Origin: an uncultured Acetatifactor sp.
GTDB lineage: Bacteria > Bacillota > Clostridia > Lachnospirales > Lachnospiraceae
Length of the DNA stretch: 39,426 nt
Direction of reading: 5' to 3'
Assembly: GCA_947627535.1 (NCBI GenBank)
Contig: CANQWM010000028.1
Location: forward strand, 1-39,426
Shown: positions 6,694 through 15,040 of the stretch, piece after piece
Layout: every line of letters begins with the position of its first letter
Position numbering within the stretch: the stretch's first letter is position 1
Notes under the pieces: model-generated
The model's database searches: none
Told to the model about the DNA's origin: nothing
The model's input: the letters and a program-made list of their open reading frames with translations, nothing else
Translations under genes and position numbers: made by a program

Positions 6694-8199
6694 ATGGAAA
6701 TCATCCGCAACTTTCCTGCCATCTCCATTCTGCTCTGCCTGTTTGCGGGCATTGTCTCCTCGGCGCTGAAGGCAAAAGGGGCGGGGAGGGTAAATCTGGC
6801 CCTGATCCTGACGGAGATTGTGCTTCAAATTTTTGTGCTGATCCAGACCATCGCGCTGGGCAGGCCGTATGTGTACGTGATGGGAAAATTTCCGGCCCCC
6901 TGGGGAAATGAGATCCGGGCCGGTGTGCTGGAAGCGTTCATGGCTCTGTTCTTCTGTGTGATCATGCTGCTGTGTATGCTTGGCGGCAGCAGGGAGCGGG
7001 AGAAGGAGCTTGAGGCGGGAAAACAGCATCTTTATTATATTATGATCGACCTGCTGCTGTCCTCGCTGCTGGCGCTGGTCTATACAAACGACCTGTTCAC
7101 CGCTTATGTGTTCGTGGAGATCAACACCATTTCCGCCTGCGGTCTTATTATGATCCGTCAGAACGGCAGAACCCTGGAGGCTTCCATACGGTACATGATC
7201 ATGAGCCTTCTGGGCTCCGGTCTTCTGCTGCTTGGCATCTGCTTCCTGTATGATCTGACAGGCCATCTGCTGATGAGCAATATTAAGGAACAGGTACAGC
7301 TTCTGGCGGCCTCGGGGAATTACCATATCCCGTTGATCGTGTCCCTGGGGCTGATGTCGGTGGGACTGGCCATCAAAAGCGCCCTGTATCCCTTTCACAC
7401 GTGGCTGCCGGACGCATACGGATATTCCACCCTGTCCTCCTCAGCGATCCTGTCCTCTCTGGTATCAAAGGGGTATATTTTCCTGCTGCTGAAGATTTTT
7501 TACCGGGTGATCGGCTTTGATATCGTAGGGGAAAGCAAGGTTATCAACGTGCTGTTCGTGTTCGGGATTGTCGGCATGATTATGGGCTCCCTGAGCGCTA
7601 TCCGGGAGGACAATATCCGGCGCATGATCGCTTTTTCCTCCGTGGCCCAGATCGGCTATATCTATATGGGCTTTGGGCTGGGAACCGCGGAAGGCGTCAT
7701 TGCCAGCATTTATCACGTCGTGTCCCATTCAGCCAGCAAATCCCTGCTGTTTGTGGCGGCCTCGGGGCTGACGGACGCCTCCGGGGAAAGCTGCCGTTAT
7801 CCGGACTTAACCGGCGCGGGATATCGAAACAAGCTGGCGGGAGCGGCCTTTACCGTGGGAAGTCTGGCCATGGTAGGTATGCCGGTCTTTTCCGGATTTA
7901 TTTCAAAGCTGCTCTTTTCCCAGGCTGCCATCGGGCATAATTTCAAGATGCTGCCTACGCTGATCGCCCTTGCCATCAGCACGATCCTGAATGCCATTTA
8001 CTTTATGAAGACCGTGATCCGGATCTACACGCCGCCCTCCGGAAAGGAAGAAATGGCGGAGGGAAGGGTCATTGCGGCGAAGGAAAACAAAAGGAAATCC
8101 GCGGCGCTTGTCTGCTTTATTGCACTGAATCTGATCCTGGGGTTAAATTCCGAGCCCATTATCCGGCTGATCCGAAGCGGACTGGAAATGTTTGGATGA
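6694..8199 (+). CDS. mrpD: Antiporter-like subunit 1 (MrpD/MbhH family)
   Basis: The 501-residue, roughly 14-helix protein belongs to the proton-translocating family of MrpA/D and NuoL/M/N. Key charges are visible: Glu142 in helix 5 (F-V-E-I-N-T), Lys228 in helix 7 (A-I-K-S-A-L-Y-P-F-H-T-W-L-P), a helix-8 Lys in L-V-S-K-G-Y, and a helix-12 Lys in G-F-I-S-K-L-L-F. By gene order and length it is the MrpD/MbhH equivalent. It starts directly after mrpC, with GGGGGGA as ribosome site. It is the first of four consecutive paralogues and, by analogy with Mbh, would contact MrpC/MrpB. Confidence 0.93.
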   Translation: MEIIRNFPAISILLCLFAGIVSSALKAKGAGRVNLALILTEIVLQIFVLIQTIALGRPYVYVMGKFPAPWGNEIRAGVLEAFMALFFCVIMLLCMLGGSREREKELEAGKQHLYYIMIDLLLSSLLALVYTNDLFTAYVFVEINTISACGLIMIRQNGRTLEASIRYMIMSLLGSGLLLLGICFLYDLTGHLLMSNIKEQVQLLAASGNYHIPLIVSLGLMSVGLAIKSALYPFHTWLPDAYGYSTLSSSAILSSLVSKGYIFLLLKIFYRVIGFDIVGESKVINVLFVFGIVGMIMGSLSAIREDNIRRMIAFSSVAQIGYIYMGFGLGTAEGVIASIYHVVSHSASKSLLFVAASGLTDASGESCRYPDLTGAGYRNKLAGAAFTVGSLAMVGMPVFSGFISKLLFSQAAIGHNFKMLPTLIALAISTILNAIYFMKTVIRIYTPPSGKEEMAEGRVIAAKENKRKSAALVCFIALNLILGLNSEPIIRLIRSGLEMFG

Positions 8200-8230
8200 A
8201 AAGTTCCTTTTAAAAAGAGGAGTGAAGGAA

Positions 8231-9766
8231 ATGGATATAAAACTGCTGATTCCCATACTGGTGCCGATAGCGGCGGGAGCGATCCTGCTGTCCGGCTCCT
8301 TTGCGGATCATTTGAAAGGAAAAAAGGACGCCGGCAGCGGAAGAGGGCTGCATGGGGCTGTAATGACAGCCCTGTCGTTTTCTGTGCTCGCGGCCCTGTA
8401 CCTTGCCTGGACAGGGGAAAGGAGCCTGACCCTGTTTCCTCTGGTGGAGGAGATCCCCCTATATTTTCGGATAGACGGCATCAGCAGATTTTTTGTGACC
8501 GTAGTTAGTGTAATCTGGCTTTTAACAGGCGTCTATTCCCTTGTCTATATGCGCCATGAGGGCGATGAAAAGCGTTATTATGGTTTTTATCTGGTGCTGT
8601 ACGGTGTGCTGGTGGGACTTGACTTTTCCGGAAATCTTGTGACCATGTACCTGTGTTACGAGCTTATGACGCTTGTGTCGTTTCCTCTTGTTCTGCACAA
8701 CGGGACCAGAGAGGCGATCATGGCGGCGTTAAAATATCTGTTTTATTCCATGTGCGGCGCCTACTGCGGCCTGTTCGGCATCTTCATCCTGAACCGTTAC
8801 GCGGATTCTTTGACCTTTACGGCCGGAGGAACCCTGCACTGCGCGGCAGGGCAGGAGAGGATCCTTCTGATCGCAGTGTTTGCCATGCTGATTGGATTCG
8901 GGGCAAAGGCGGGAATGTTTCCCCTTCACGCATGGCTGCCCGCGGCCCATCCCGTCGCGCCTTCCCCGGCGTCGGCGGTGCTCTCCGCCATTATCGTAAA
9001 ATCTGGTGTTCTGGCTGTCATCCGTGTGGTGTATGAGATCGTGGGGCCGGAATTTTTACGGGGAACGTGGGTGCAGTACGCGTGGATGACGCTGACGCTG
9101 CTTACGGTGTTTATGGGGTCTCTTCTGGCCTACCGGGAGAAGGTGTTTAAAAAACGTCTGGCCTACTCTACCGTGAGCCAGGTTTCCTATATCCTGTTTG
9201 GACTTTCCCTGTTGTCGGATCAGGGGATGCAGGGCGCGCTCCTGCATGTGGCGGGACACGCGGTGATGAAGAGCGGGCTGTTCCTTGTGGCGGGTGTATT
9301 TCTGTACCGGTTCGGGTACACAAGGGTGGAGCAGCTGACGGGCATGGGAAAGAAGATGCCCGTGACAATGTGGTGCTACACCATCTTTTCTCTGGGGTTG
9401 ATCGGAATCCCGCCCACCGTGGGTTTCATAAGCAAATGGCGGCTGGCGGAAGGGGCGCTGGCGCAGGGCGGCATTTTCGGTGCCCTGGGTGCGGGAGAGG
9501 GGACGATTCCCGCGGGCGAGATCGGGATCTTTTCCTGGCTTGGGCCGGTTGTGCTCCTGCTGAGTGCGCTGATGACGGCGGGATATCTGCTGCCTGTCAC
9601 AATGAAGGGATTCTTTCCTGGCGGGGAGAGAGAAGGCGAAGATCTTAAGCGGGAGGAGCCTTCCCTGTGTATGCTGATTCCCCTTTTGATACTGGCGGCG
9701 CTTACCTTGATTTTGGGAATAGCGCCGGGGCCGCTGGAGTCGTTTATCGGAAAGATCATCCGTTAG
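8231..9766 (+). CDS. Antiporter-like subunit 2 (NuoM/MrpD family)
   Basis: The 511-residue polytopic membrane protein is a second proton-translocating paralogue. Glu144 (C-Y-E-L-M-T) and Lys226 (G-A-K-A-G-M-F-P-L-H-A-W-L-P) are the helix-5 and helix-7 charges; a helix-8 Lys is in I-I-V-K-S-G-V and the helix-12 Lys in G-F-I-S-K-W-R. The signature A-H-P-V-A-P-S-P-A-S-A-V-L-S follows helix 7. The start ATG at 8231 has GAAGGAA before it; an upstream in-frame start at 8192 overlaps the previous gene and adds a charged N-terminus. Spacing from subunit 1 is 31 bases. Confidence 0.9.
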   Translation: MDIKLLIPILVPIAAGAILLSGSFADHLKGKKDAGSGRGLHGAVMTALSFSVLAALYLAWTGERSLTLFPLVEEIPLYFRIDGISRFFVTVVSVIWLLTGVYSLVYMRHEGDEKRYYGFYLVLYGVLVGLDFSGNLVTMYLCYELMTLVSFPLVLHNGTREAIMAALKYLFYSMCGAYCGLFGIFILNRYADSLTFTAGGTLHCAAGQERILLIAVFAMLIGFGAKAGMFPLHAWLPAAHPVAPSPASAVLSAIIVKSGVLAVIRVVYEIVGPEFLRGTWVQYAWMTLTLLTVFMGSLLAYREKVFKKRLAYSTVSQVSYILFGLSLLSDQGMQGALLHVAGHAVMKSGLFLVAGVFLYRFGYTRVEQLTGMGKKMPVTMWCYTIFSLGLIGIPPTVGFISKWRLAEGALAQGGIFGALGAGEGTIPAGEIGIFSWLGPVVLLLSALMTAGYLLPVTMKGFFPGGEREGEDLKREEPSLCMLIPLLILAALTLILGIAPGPLESFIGKIIR

Positions 9767-9788
9767 AGAAAAGAAGGAATGATGTGAC

Positions 9789-11264
9789 ATGAGTAAATGG
9801 ATAATGCTGATCGTTGTAATACTGCCGATCCTGACGGGAATTTCGCTGTGTATGATTCCGTTCCGGAAAAGGCGCTCCATGCTGATCTATCTTGAGATCT
9901 GCGTGACACTTACTTCCCTGCTGGTGCTCTGGATGCTTCTGGATCAGCCCCGGGAAGCGCTTACGGTGTTCCGGTTTACGGGAAATTTAAGCGTAACCCT
10001 GCGCCTGGACGGGCCGGGAAGCATTTACGCGGGGCTGGTGGCTTTTCTGTGGCCGTTGGCCATGCTGTATTCCTTTGAATACATGAAGCATGAAAAGGGA
10101 AACGAAAAATCCTTTTTCCTGTTTTATGTGATCACATACGGTGTGACGCTGGGAATCGCGCTGTCGGAAAACATCCTTACCATGTATTTCTTTTTTGAAA
10201 TGCTCAGTCTCGTGACGCTGCCCCTTGTCATGCATACCAGAACCCGGGAGGCCATCCTTGCCAGCCGGACATACCTGTATTACATGCTGGGCGGCGCGGC
10301 GTTCGCCTTCATCGGCATGATCTTTATTCTGACCTATGGAACTACATCCTCTTTTGTGCCGGGGGGCGTTCTGGATCTTGAGACGCTGGGGGGCCGTTCC
10401 AACCTGATGCTGTTTATCTATGTGATCTGTTTCTGCGGTTTCAGCGTGAAGACGGCCCTCTGGCCGTTTTCCTCCTGGCTGCCGAAAGCGGGTGTGGCGC
10501 CTACTCCCGTTACGGCGCTGCTTCATGCGGTGGCTGTGGTGAACACAGGCGCGTTCGCCGCCATGCGGGTGACCTACTACAGCTTCGGGCCGAAGGCGGT
10601 AAAGGGGACCTGGGCTCAGGGCGTTGTGATGACGCTGGTCATCATCACCATTGTATACGGATGCAGCCGGGCGCTGAAGGAGACCCACCTCAAGCGGCGG
10701 CTGGCCTGGTCCACGGTCAGCAACCTGTCCTATATCCTCCTTGGCGTGACGTTAATGTCGCCCTTTGGGCTGGTGGGGGCGATGGCGCATCTCATCTTTC
10801 ATTCCTTCATGAAGATCTGCTCCTTTTTCTGTGCGGGAGCGGTCATCTATAAAACAGGAAGAAACTATATTTACGAGCTGGACGGATTCGGGCGGAAGAT
10901 GCCAAGAGTGTTTTTTATCTTTACCGTGTCCGCGCTGGCTTTGATGGGCGTACCGGGATTGTGCGGGTTCGTGAGCAAATGGTATCTGGCCCGGGCGGCG
11001 GTGGAGAGCGGTACGATTCTTGGGATCCTGGGAGTCGCGGCGCTTTTGATCTCCGCGCTTCTGACTGCGGTTTATATGCTTACCATTGTAGTCAGGGCCT
11101 TTTTCCCGGGGAAGGATTTTGACTATGAGACCATTCGGGATGTACAGGATCCAAACTGGATGATGCTCGTCCCTCTTGGAATCTTTGTTTTGGGTATTTT
11201 CTGTTTTGGCCTGCATGCGCAGCCTGTGATCGGATTGCTGGAGGAGATTGCGGCGGCGTTTTAA
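9789..11264 (+). CDS. Antiporter-like subunit 3 (NuoL/MrpA-type channel)
   Basis: This is a 491-residue proton-channel paralogue. It keeps Glu137 (F-F-E-M-L-S), Lys221 in helix 7 (S-V-K-T-A-L-W-P-F-S-S-W-L-P) and Lys397 in helix 12 (G-F-V-S-K-W-Y). In helix 8 it differs from its three neighbours: the Lys is replaced in A-V-A-V-V-N-T-G-A-F, while His246 appears in A-L-L-H-A-V, the position where NuoL has a functional His. That suggests a NuoL/MrpA-like channel chemistry. It lacks the long C-terminal extension of MrpA, which is encoded separately upstream. A GAAGGAATG-type site precedes the ATG. Confidence 0.9.
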   Translation: MSKWIMLIVVILPILTGISLCMIPFRKRRSMLIYLEICVTLTSLLVLWMLLDQPREALTVFRFTGNLSVTLRLDGPGSIYAGLVAFLWPLAMLYSFEYMKHEKGNEKSFFLFYVITYGVTLGIALSENILTMYFFFEMLSLVTLPLVMHTRTREAILASRTYLYYMLGGAAFAFIGMIFILTYGTTSSFVPGGVLDLETLGGRSNLMLFIYVICFCGFSVKTALWPFSSWLPKAGVAPTPVTALLHAVAVVNTGAFAAMRVTYYSFGPKAVKGTWAQGVVMTLVIITIVYGCSRALKETHLKRRLAWSTVSNLSYILLGVTLMSPFGLVGAMAHLIFHSFMKICSFFCAGAVIYKTGRNYIYELDGFGRKMPRVFFIFTVSALALMGVPGLCGFVSKWYLARAAVESGTILGILGVAALLISALLTAVYMLTIVVRAFFPGKDFDYETIRDVQDPNWMMLVPLGIFVLGIFCFGLHAQPVIGLLEEIAAAF

Positions 11265-11320
11265 ACAGGGCCTGCGACAGATAGAAAGAGCCGCTTCTGC
11301 GGCGGAATGGGAGGAATCCT

Positions 11321-13426
11321 GTGAGAATGGAATCAGTTTTGGCGGTATTGGTGTTTTTCCCCTTTGCGGCGGGGATCCTCAGTTATATCACGGGCGCGAT
11401 TTGTCTGCGAAGAAACGGCGGGACGGAAGAAAGGCAGGAGACGGCTAGAGACGCTGTGGCGCTTACGGCCGCGGCGCTGGAGTTTGCGCTGATGCTGTGG
11501 CTGGCGCTTACGGCCGTCGGTCCCGCGGGCGTGAAACGGGAGTGGACGTTCGTTCTTCCGGACGTCTGTGGAATGTCGCTGGGATTTACCCTGGACGGAT
11601 TCCGGGCGGTCTATGGCTGTGTGGCTTCCTTTATGTGGATGATGTCGGCGTTTCTCTCCAGAGAATATATGGAACACCATAAAAACCGGAATCGTTATTA
11701 CCTGTTTTTGCTGGTGACGCTGGGAGCGGTGATGGGAGTCTTTTTCTCATCGGATCTGTATACGACGTTCCTGTTTTTTGAGATCATGTCCTTTACCTCC
11801 TATGTCTGGGTGGCGCAGGAGGAAAACGCTCCCTCCCTCCGGGCGGCGGAAACTTATCTGGGGGTGGCGGTGATCGGCGGACTTGTGATGCTGATGGGGA
11901 TTCTTCTGCTGAACCGTATTCTCGGGACGCTTCTGATTTCGGAATTACCCCAGGCCGCGGCGGCATGTGAGAGCAGAGGGCTTTTATACATTGCGGGCGG
12001 CTGTATGCTGGTGGGCTTCGGGGCAAAAGCGGGCGCCTTTCCCCTTCATATCTGGTTACCCAAGGCTCATCCCGTTGCCCCGGCCCCGGCGTCGGCGCTT
12101 CTTTCCGGCATTCTGACAAAGACGGGGATCTACGGAACGCTGCTCTTAAGCTGCGGCCTGTTTCTTCACGACGGGACATGGGGAAGGGTGATTCTTGTCC
12201 TGGGCGTGGTGACCATGCTGGGCGGCGCGGTGCTGGCGGTTTTTTCTATAGATCTGAAGCGGACTCTCGCCTGCTCCTCCATGTCCCAGATCGGATTTAT
12301 CCTCGTCGGGATCGGGATGCAGGGGCTTTCCGGGGAGGAAAACGCGCTGGCGGTGCACGGCACCATGCTGCATATGGTGAATCATTCCCTGATCAAGCTG
12401 GTGCTGTTTCTGGCGGCGGGCGTCGTTTATATCAATACCCATGCGCTGGATCTCAACGAGATCAGGGGCTTCGGGCGAAAAAAGCCGTTTCTGGCGGTTT
12501 CTTTTCTGACTGGCGCCCTTGCCATCGGGGGAATCCCGCTGTTCGGGGGGTATGTCAGCAAGACGCTGCTGCATGAGAGCATTGTGGAATACGGCGGCGG
12601 AGCCTGGATGGGAGCGGTGGAAGCGCTGTTTCTGTTTTCCGGGGGTCTGACCGTGGCCTATATGACGAAGCTTTTTGCCGCGGTATTTCTGGAAAAAAAT
12701 GAAGATGAGAAAAAACAGGCGGAATACGACGGGATGCGTTCCTTCCGGAATCCCCTCACGGGAATCGCCCTGGGGGGAAGCGCACTTGTTCTGTTCTTCT
12801 GGGGAATTGCGCCCGGCAGGACCATGGATCCTGTGGCGGAGCTGTCTCAGGGCTTTATGGGACTGAATGAGACGGGAGAGAGCGTGGCATATTTTAGCCT
12901 GACGAATCTTCGTGGCGCATTGATCTCCGTTGTCATCGGCGGCCTTGTATATTCGCTTGTCATCCGCGGACTCCTTATGAAGCGGGACGGCGTGACGGGC
13001 AGAAAGGTTTACGTCAACCTGTGGCCGAAGTGGCTGGATCTGGAGAATCTGTTGTACCGGCCTCTGCTGCTTTCGGTTTTCCCGACGGTTTTCGGCGTGG
13101 TATGCAGGATTCTGGACAGTTTTCTGGATACGCTGGTAGTGCTTCTTCGTAAGAGCATATACCGCAACAGTCCTCTGCCATACGAAAGGCCGGAGGGAAA
13201 TGTGTTTACGGTTCTGCTGGGGAGGGTATGCAACGCATTCCAGGCCATAGGGAACCTCACCTGGCGCAGAAGGAATCCCGTCCACAAGGACTATGTCCAT
13301 CTTGCAGCCATGAAGGAGGAGGAGTTTAGGGAGAGCGGCCTTGTGATCCAGAGGAGCCTTTCCTTTGGCCTGCTTTTGTTCTGCATCGGCCTGACGCTGA
13401 CCTTGATTTATCTGGTTCTGTGGTAA
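11321..13426 (+). CDS. Antiporter-like subunit 4, long form with C-terminal extension
   Basis: This is the largest paralogue, 701 residues. The channel core (residues 1-490) retains Glu154 (F-F-E-I-M-S), Lys236 (G-A-K-A-G-A-F-P-L-H-I-W-L-P), a helix-8 Lys (I-L-T-K-T-G-I) and a helix-12 Lys (Y-V-S-K-T-L-L). The extension (490-701) has a helix at about 530-548, an amphipathic stretch around 565-640, and a final membrane helix near 677-700, recalling the lateral arm of NuoL or HyfB. As the last gene it may form the distal end of the membrane arm. The start is GTG at 11321, with GGGAGGAA about 6 bases upstream; ATG at 11327 is the alternative. A short GCCGC/GCGGC hairpin precedes the ribosome site. 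Confidence 0.88.
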   Translation: MRMESVLAVLVFFPFAAGILSYITGAICLRRNGGTEERQETARDAVALTAAALEFALMLWLALTAVGPAGVKREWTFVLPDVCGMSLGFTLDGFRAVYGCVASFMWMMSAFLSREYMEHHKNRNRYYLFLLVTLGAVMGVFFSSDLYTTFLFFEIMSFTSYVWVAQEENAPSLRAAETYLGVAVIGGLVMLMGILLLNRILGTLLISELPQAAAACESRGLLYIAGGCMLVGFGAKAGAFPLHIWLPKAHPVAPAPASALLSGILTKTGIYGTLLLSCGLFLHDGTWGRVILVLGVVTMLGGAVLAVFSIDLKRTLACSSMSQIGFILVGIGMQGLSGEENALAVHGTMLHMVNHSLIKLVLFLAAGVVYINTHALDLNEIRGFGRKKPFLAVSFLTGALAIGGIPLFGGYVSKTLLHESIVEYGGGAWMGAVEALFLFSGGLTVAYMTKLFAAVFLEKNEDEKKQAEYDGMRSFRNPLTGIALGGSALVLFFWGIAPGRTMDPVAELSQGFMGLNETGESVAYFSLTNLRGALISVVIGGLVYSLVIRGLLMKRDGVTGRKVYVNLWPKWLDLENLLYRPLLLSVFPTVFGVVCRILDSFLDTLVVLLRKSIYRNSPLPYERPEGNVFTVLLGRVCNAFQAIGNLTWRRRNPVHKDYVHLAAMKEEEFRESGLVIQRSLSFGLLLFCIGLTLTLIYLVLW

Positions 13427-13500
13427 GGGAAAAACCTGTAATCTCACCATCCTATTTTGAAGATAGTATATATATAACCTCTGGGAAAAGGGAATGCAGC

Positions 13501-13528
13501 TTGACAGGCTGTTGTGGGGGGGTAAAAT
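13501..13528 (+). promoter_or_regulatory. Promoter of the lipoprotein/phosphorelay locus
   Basis: A perfect TTGACA (13501-13506), a 16-base spacer and TAAAAT (13523-13528) form one of the best promoters in the window. The 5' untranslated region to the ATG at 13585 is about 50 bases. The -35 box lies inside an AGCTTGACAGGC string that recurs before the second lipoprotein gene. Confidence 0.7.
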
Positions 13529-13584
13529 AAGAATTAGGATTCATTCTGACGTTTTCAAAAGACAGGCAATGGAGGGAGAACAGT

Positions 13585-14982
13585 ATGGTTGTGAAGGAGT
13601 CAAAGAGAAAAAATCGGATGCAGAAAATGATCCTGCTGGCCTGTGCCGTTTTGCTGTTTACGTCTGGCTGCGGCTCCCGGGGGAAAACGCAGGAGACGGA
13701 GGATATCGAAATCTTTTACCATGCGGACGACGGAGAGTTCGACTTAGAATATGGCCGTATCACTTCATGGACGCCCCTGGAGGAGGCGAAAGAGGGAAAA
13801 GTTATAGTTACTCTCATGGCGCTTGACTTGAACAAAGGGGCAGAAAACTTGCGATCGCCGCTGACCGGTCTGGTGAATCAGTTTAACAGCGAAAACGAAA
13901 AATACTGGATAGAACTGGAGACATGCGGCGCCGGGGCGGAGTTTCTGACGATGATGGATCGTTTGTCTGTGGAGATTGGCGCCGGGGGCGGGCCGGATAT
14001 TATGACAAACGGGGTATTTCCAGTGACGCAGGAGATCATGGACAGCGGTATACTGGTGAACCTTGCTCCCTATCTGGAACAAAGCGGCGTGACGCCGCAG
14101 ACTTACTTTCCCGCCTACGCTTCTGCCGTCTCCGGGGATCGGATCTACGGGATCAGTTACTGTTTTAGCGTTGATGGATACGCTCTGGATCCCGCGGTTC
14201 TTGGAGACAGGGAACCGCCGGAGGATGTAGAAGCCCTGGCGGATCTTTTGTTAGAGTATCCGGGACACGGATCGTTTATCGGGCCGTCGCTGCGGGGACA
14301 ATACATCCTGGAGCATCTTCTGGAGGGGTCGGAGGATATCTGGGGAATGGTCGATTGGGAAGAAAATACCTGTGATTTCACGGGGCCGCTTTTTTCCAAG
14401 CTGCTCGAGGTCGCAAGACGCTATCGGGAAGACGGGAAAAAGGGGTACGACCCTGTGGTGCAGTGTTATTATGTAGATACGACATGTCCGCCCTCTGAGG
14501 GTATACAGCGGTTTTGTCCAGGGAGTGTACCTATCGGATTTTACTTTGACGATGGTAGTCACTATCAGCTTGCCAAAAACGGGGATATGCTGATGATCAA
14601 TGCGAATACGGAGCATCTGGAGGGGGCTTATGCTTTTCTGTCTTATACCCTGTGCCAAAAAGGCCAAAATTTAGTGGGCGCAGAGCGGGTGAACAAGGAG
14701 TTTTGGGAGTCAAGCTATCAGTATCAGCGGGAGTTGAGCGAAATGCGGCAGGTGCTTCCGGATCCCCAGTATCCCATGCCGCTTCTGGACGACGAGACCA
14801 GACAGGAAACTCTGGCGGTCATCGAGGACGCGCGGTATATGTCCATGCGGGCATCTGCGATCCTGAATATCATATATGAGGAAGCGGACGGCTATCTTGA
14901 GGGAGTGAGTGATGTAAAACTGGAGGATGTGATCGACAAGATCCAGAACCGCGCGCAGCTGTATTTGGATGAGAGGAAATAA
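13585..14982 (+). CDS. Solute-binding lipoprotein, copy 1
   Basis: This 465-residue family-1-type extracellular solute-binding protein has a lipoprotein signal: a basic N-terminus, a hydrophobic core and the lipobox F-T-S-G-C with Cys29. The mature region shows the usual pattern: V-I-V-T-L-M-A-L-D strand, V-N-Q-F-N-S-E-N helix start, G-G-G-P-D-I-M-T ligand-side loop, A-P-Y-L-E-Q, a hinge around G-I-S-Y-C, and the C-terminal I-Q-N-R-A-Q-L-Y-L signature. Such proteins bind sugars or oligosaccharides outside the membrane for ABC importers. No permease or ATPase gene is nearby, so a sensing role with the downstream kinase is inferred. Start ATG follows GGAGGGAGAA. Confidence 0.88.
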   Translation: MVVKESKRKNRMQKMILLACAVLLFTSGCGSRGKTQETEDIEIFYHADDGEFDLEYGRITSWTPLEEAKEGKVIVTLMALDLNKGAENLRSPLTGLVNQFNSENEKYWIELETCGAGAEFLTMMDRLSVEIGAGGGPDIMTNGVFPVTQEIMDSGILVNLAPYLEQSGVTPQTYFPAYASAVSGDRIYGISYCFSVDGYALDPAVLGDREPPEDVEALADLLLEYPGHGSFIGPSLRGQYILEHLLEGSEDIWGMVDWEENTCDFTGPLFSKLLEVARRYREDGKKGYDPVVQCYYVDTTCPPSEGIQRFCPGSVPIGFYFDDGSHYQLAKNGDMLMINANTEHLEGAYAFLSYTLCQKGQNLVGAERVNKEFWESSYQYQRELSEMRQVLPDPQYPMPLLDDETRQETLAVIEDARYMSMRASAILNIIYEEADGYLEGVSDVKLEDVIDKIQNRAQLYLDERK

Positions 14983-15040
14983 TGAAGGGTTTTGCCGGAA
15001 AATGTGAATGAAGCTTGACAGGCAATGGAGGGAGAACAGT

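Noticed and set aside
12146..13450. Long minus-strand frame (434 codons) opposite antiporter subunit 4
   Set aside because: The plus-strand product has conserved membrane helices and catalytic charges; the minus frame is His/Gln/Arg-rich and low in family-like pattern, typical of antisense shadow.
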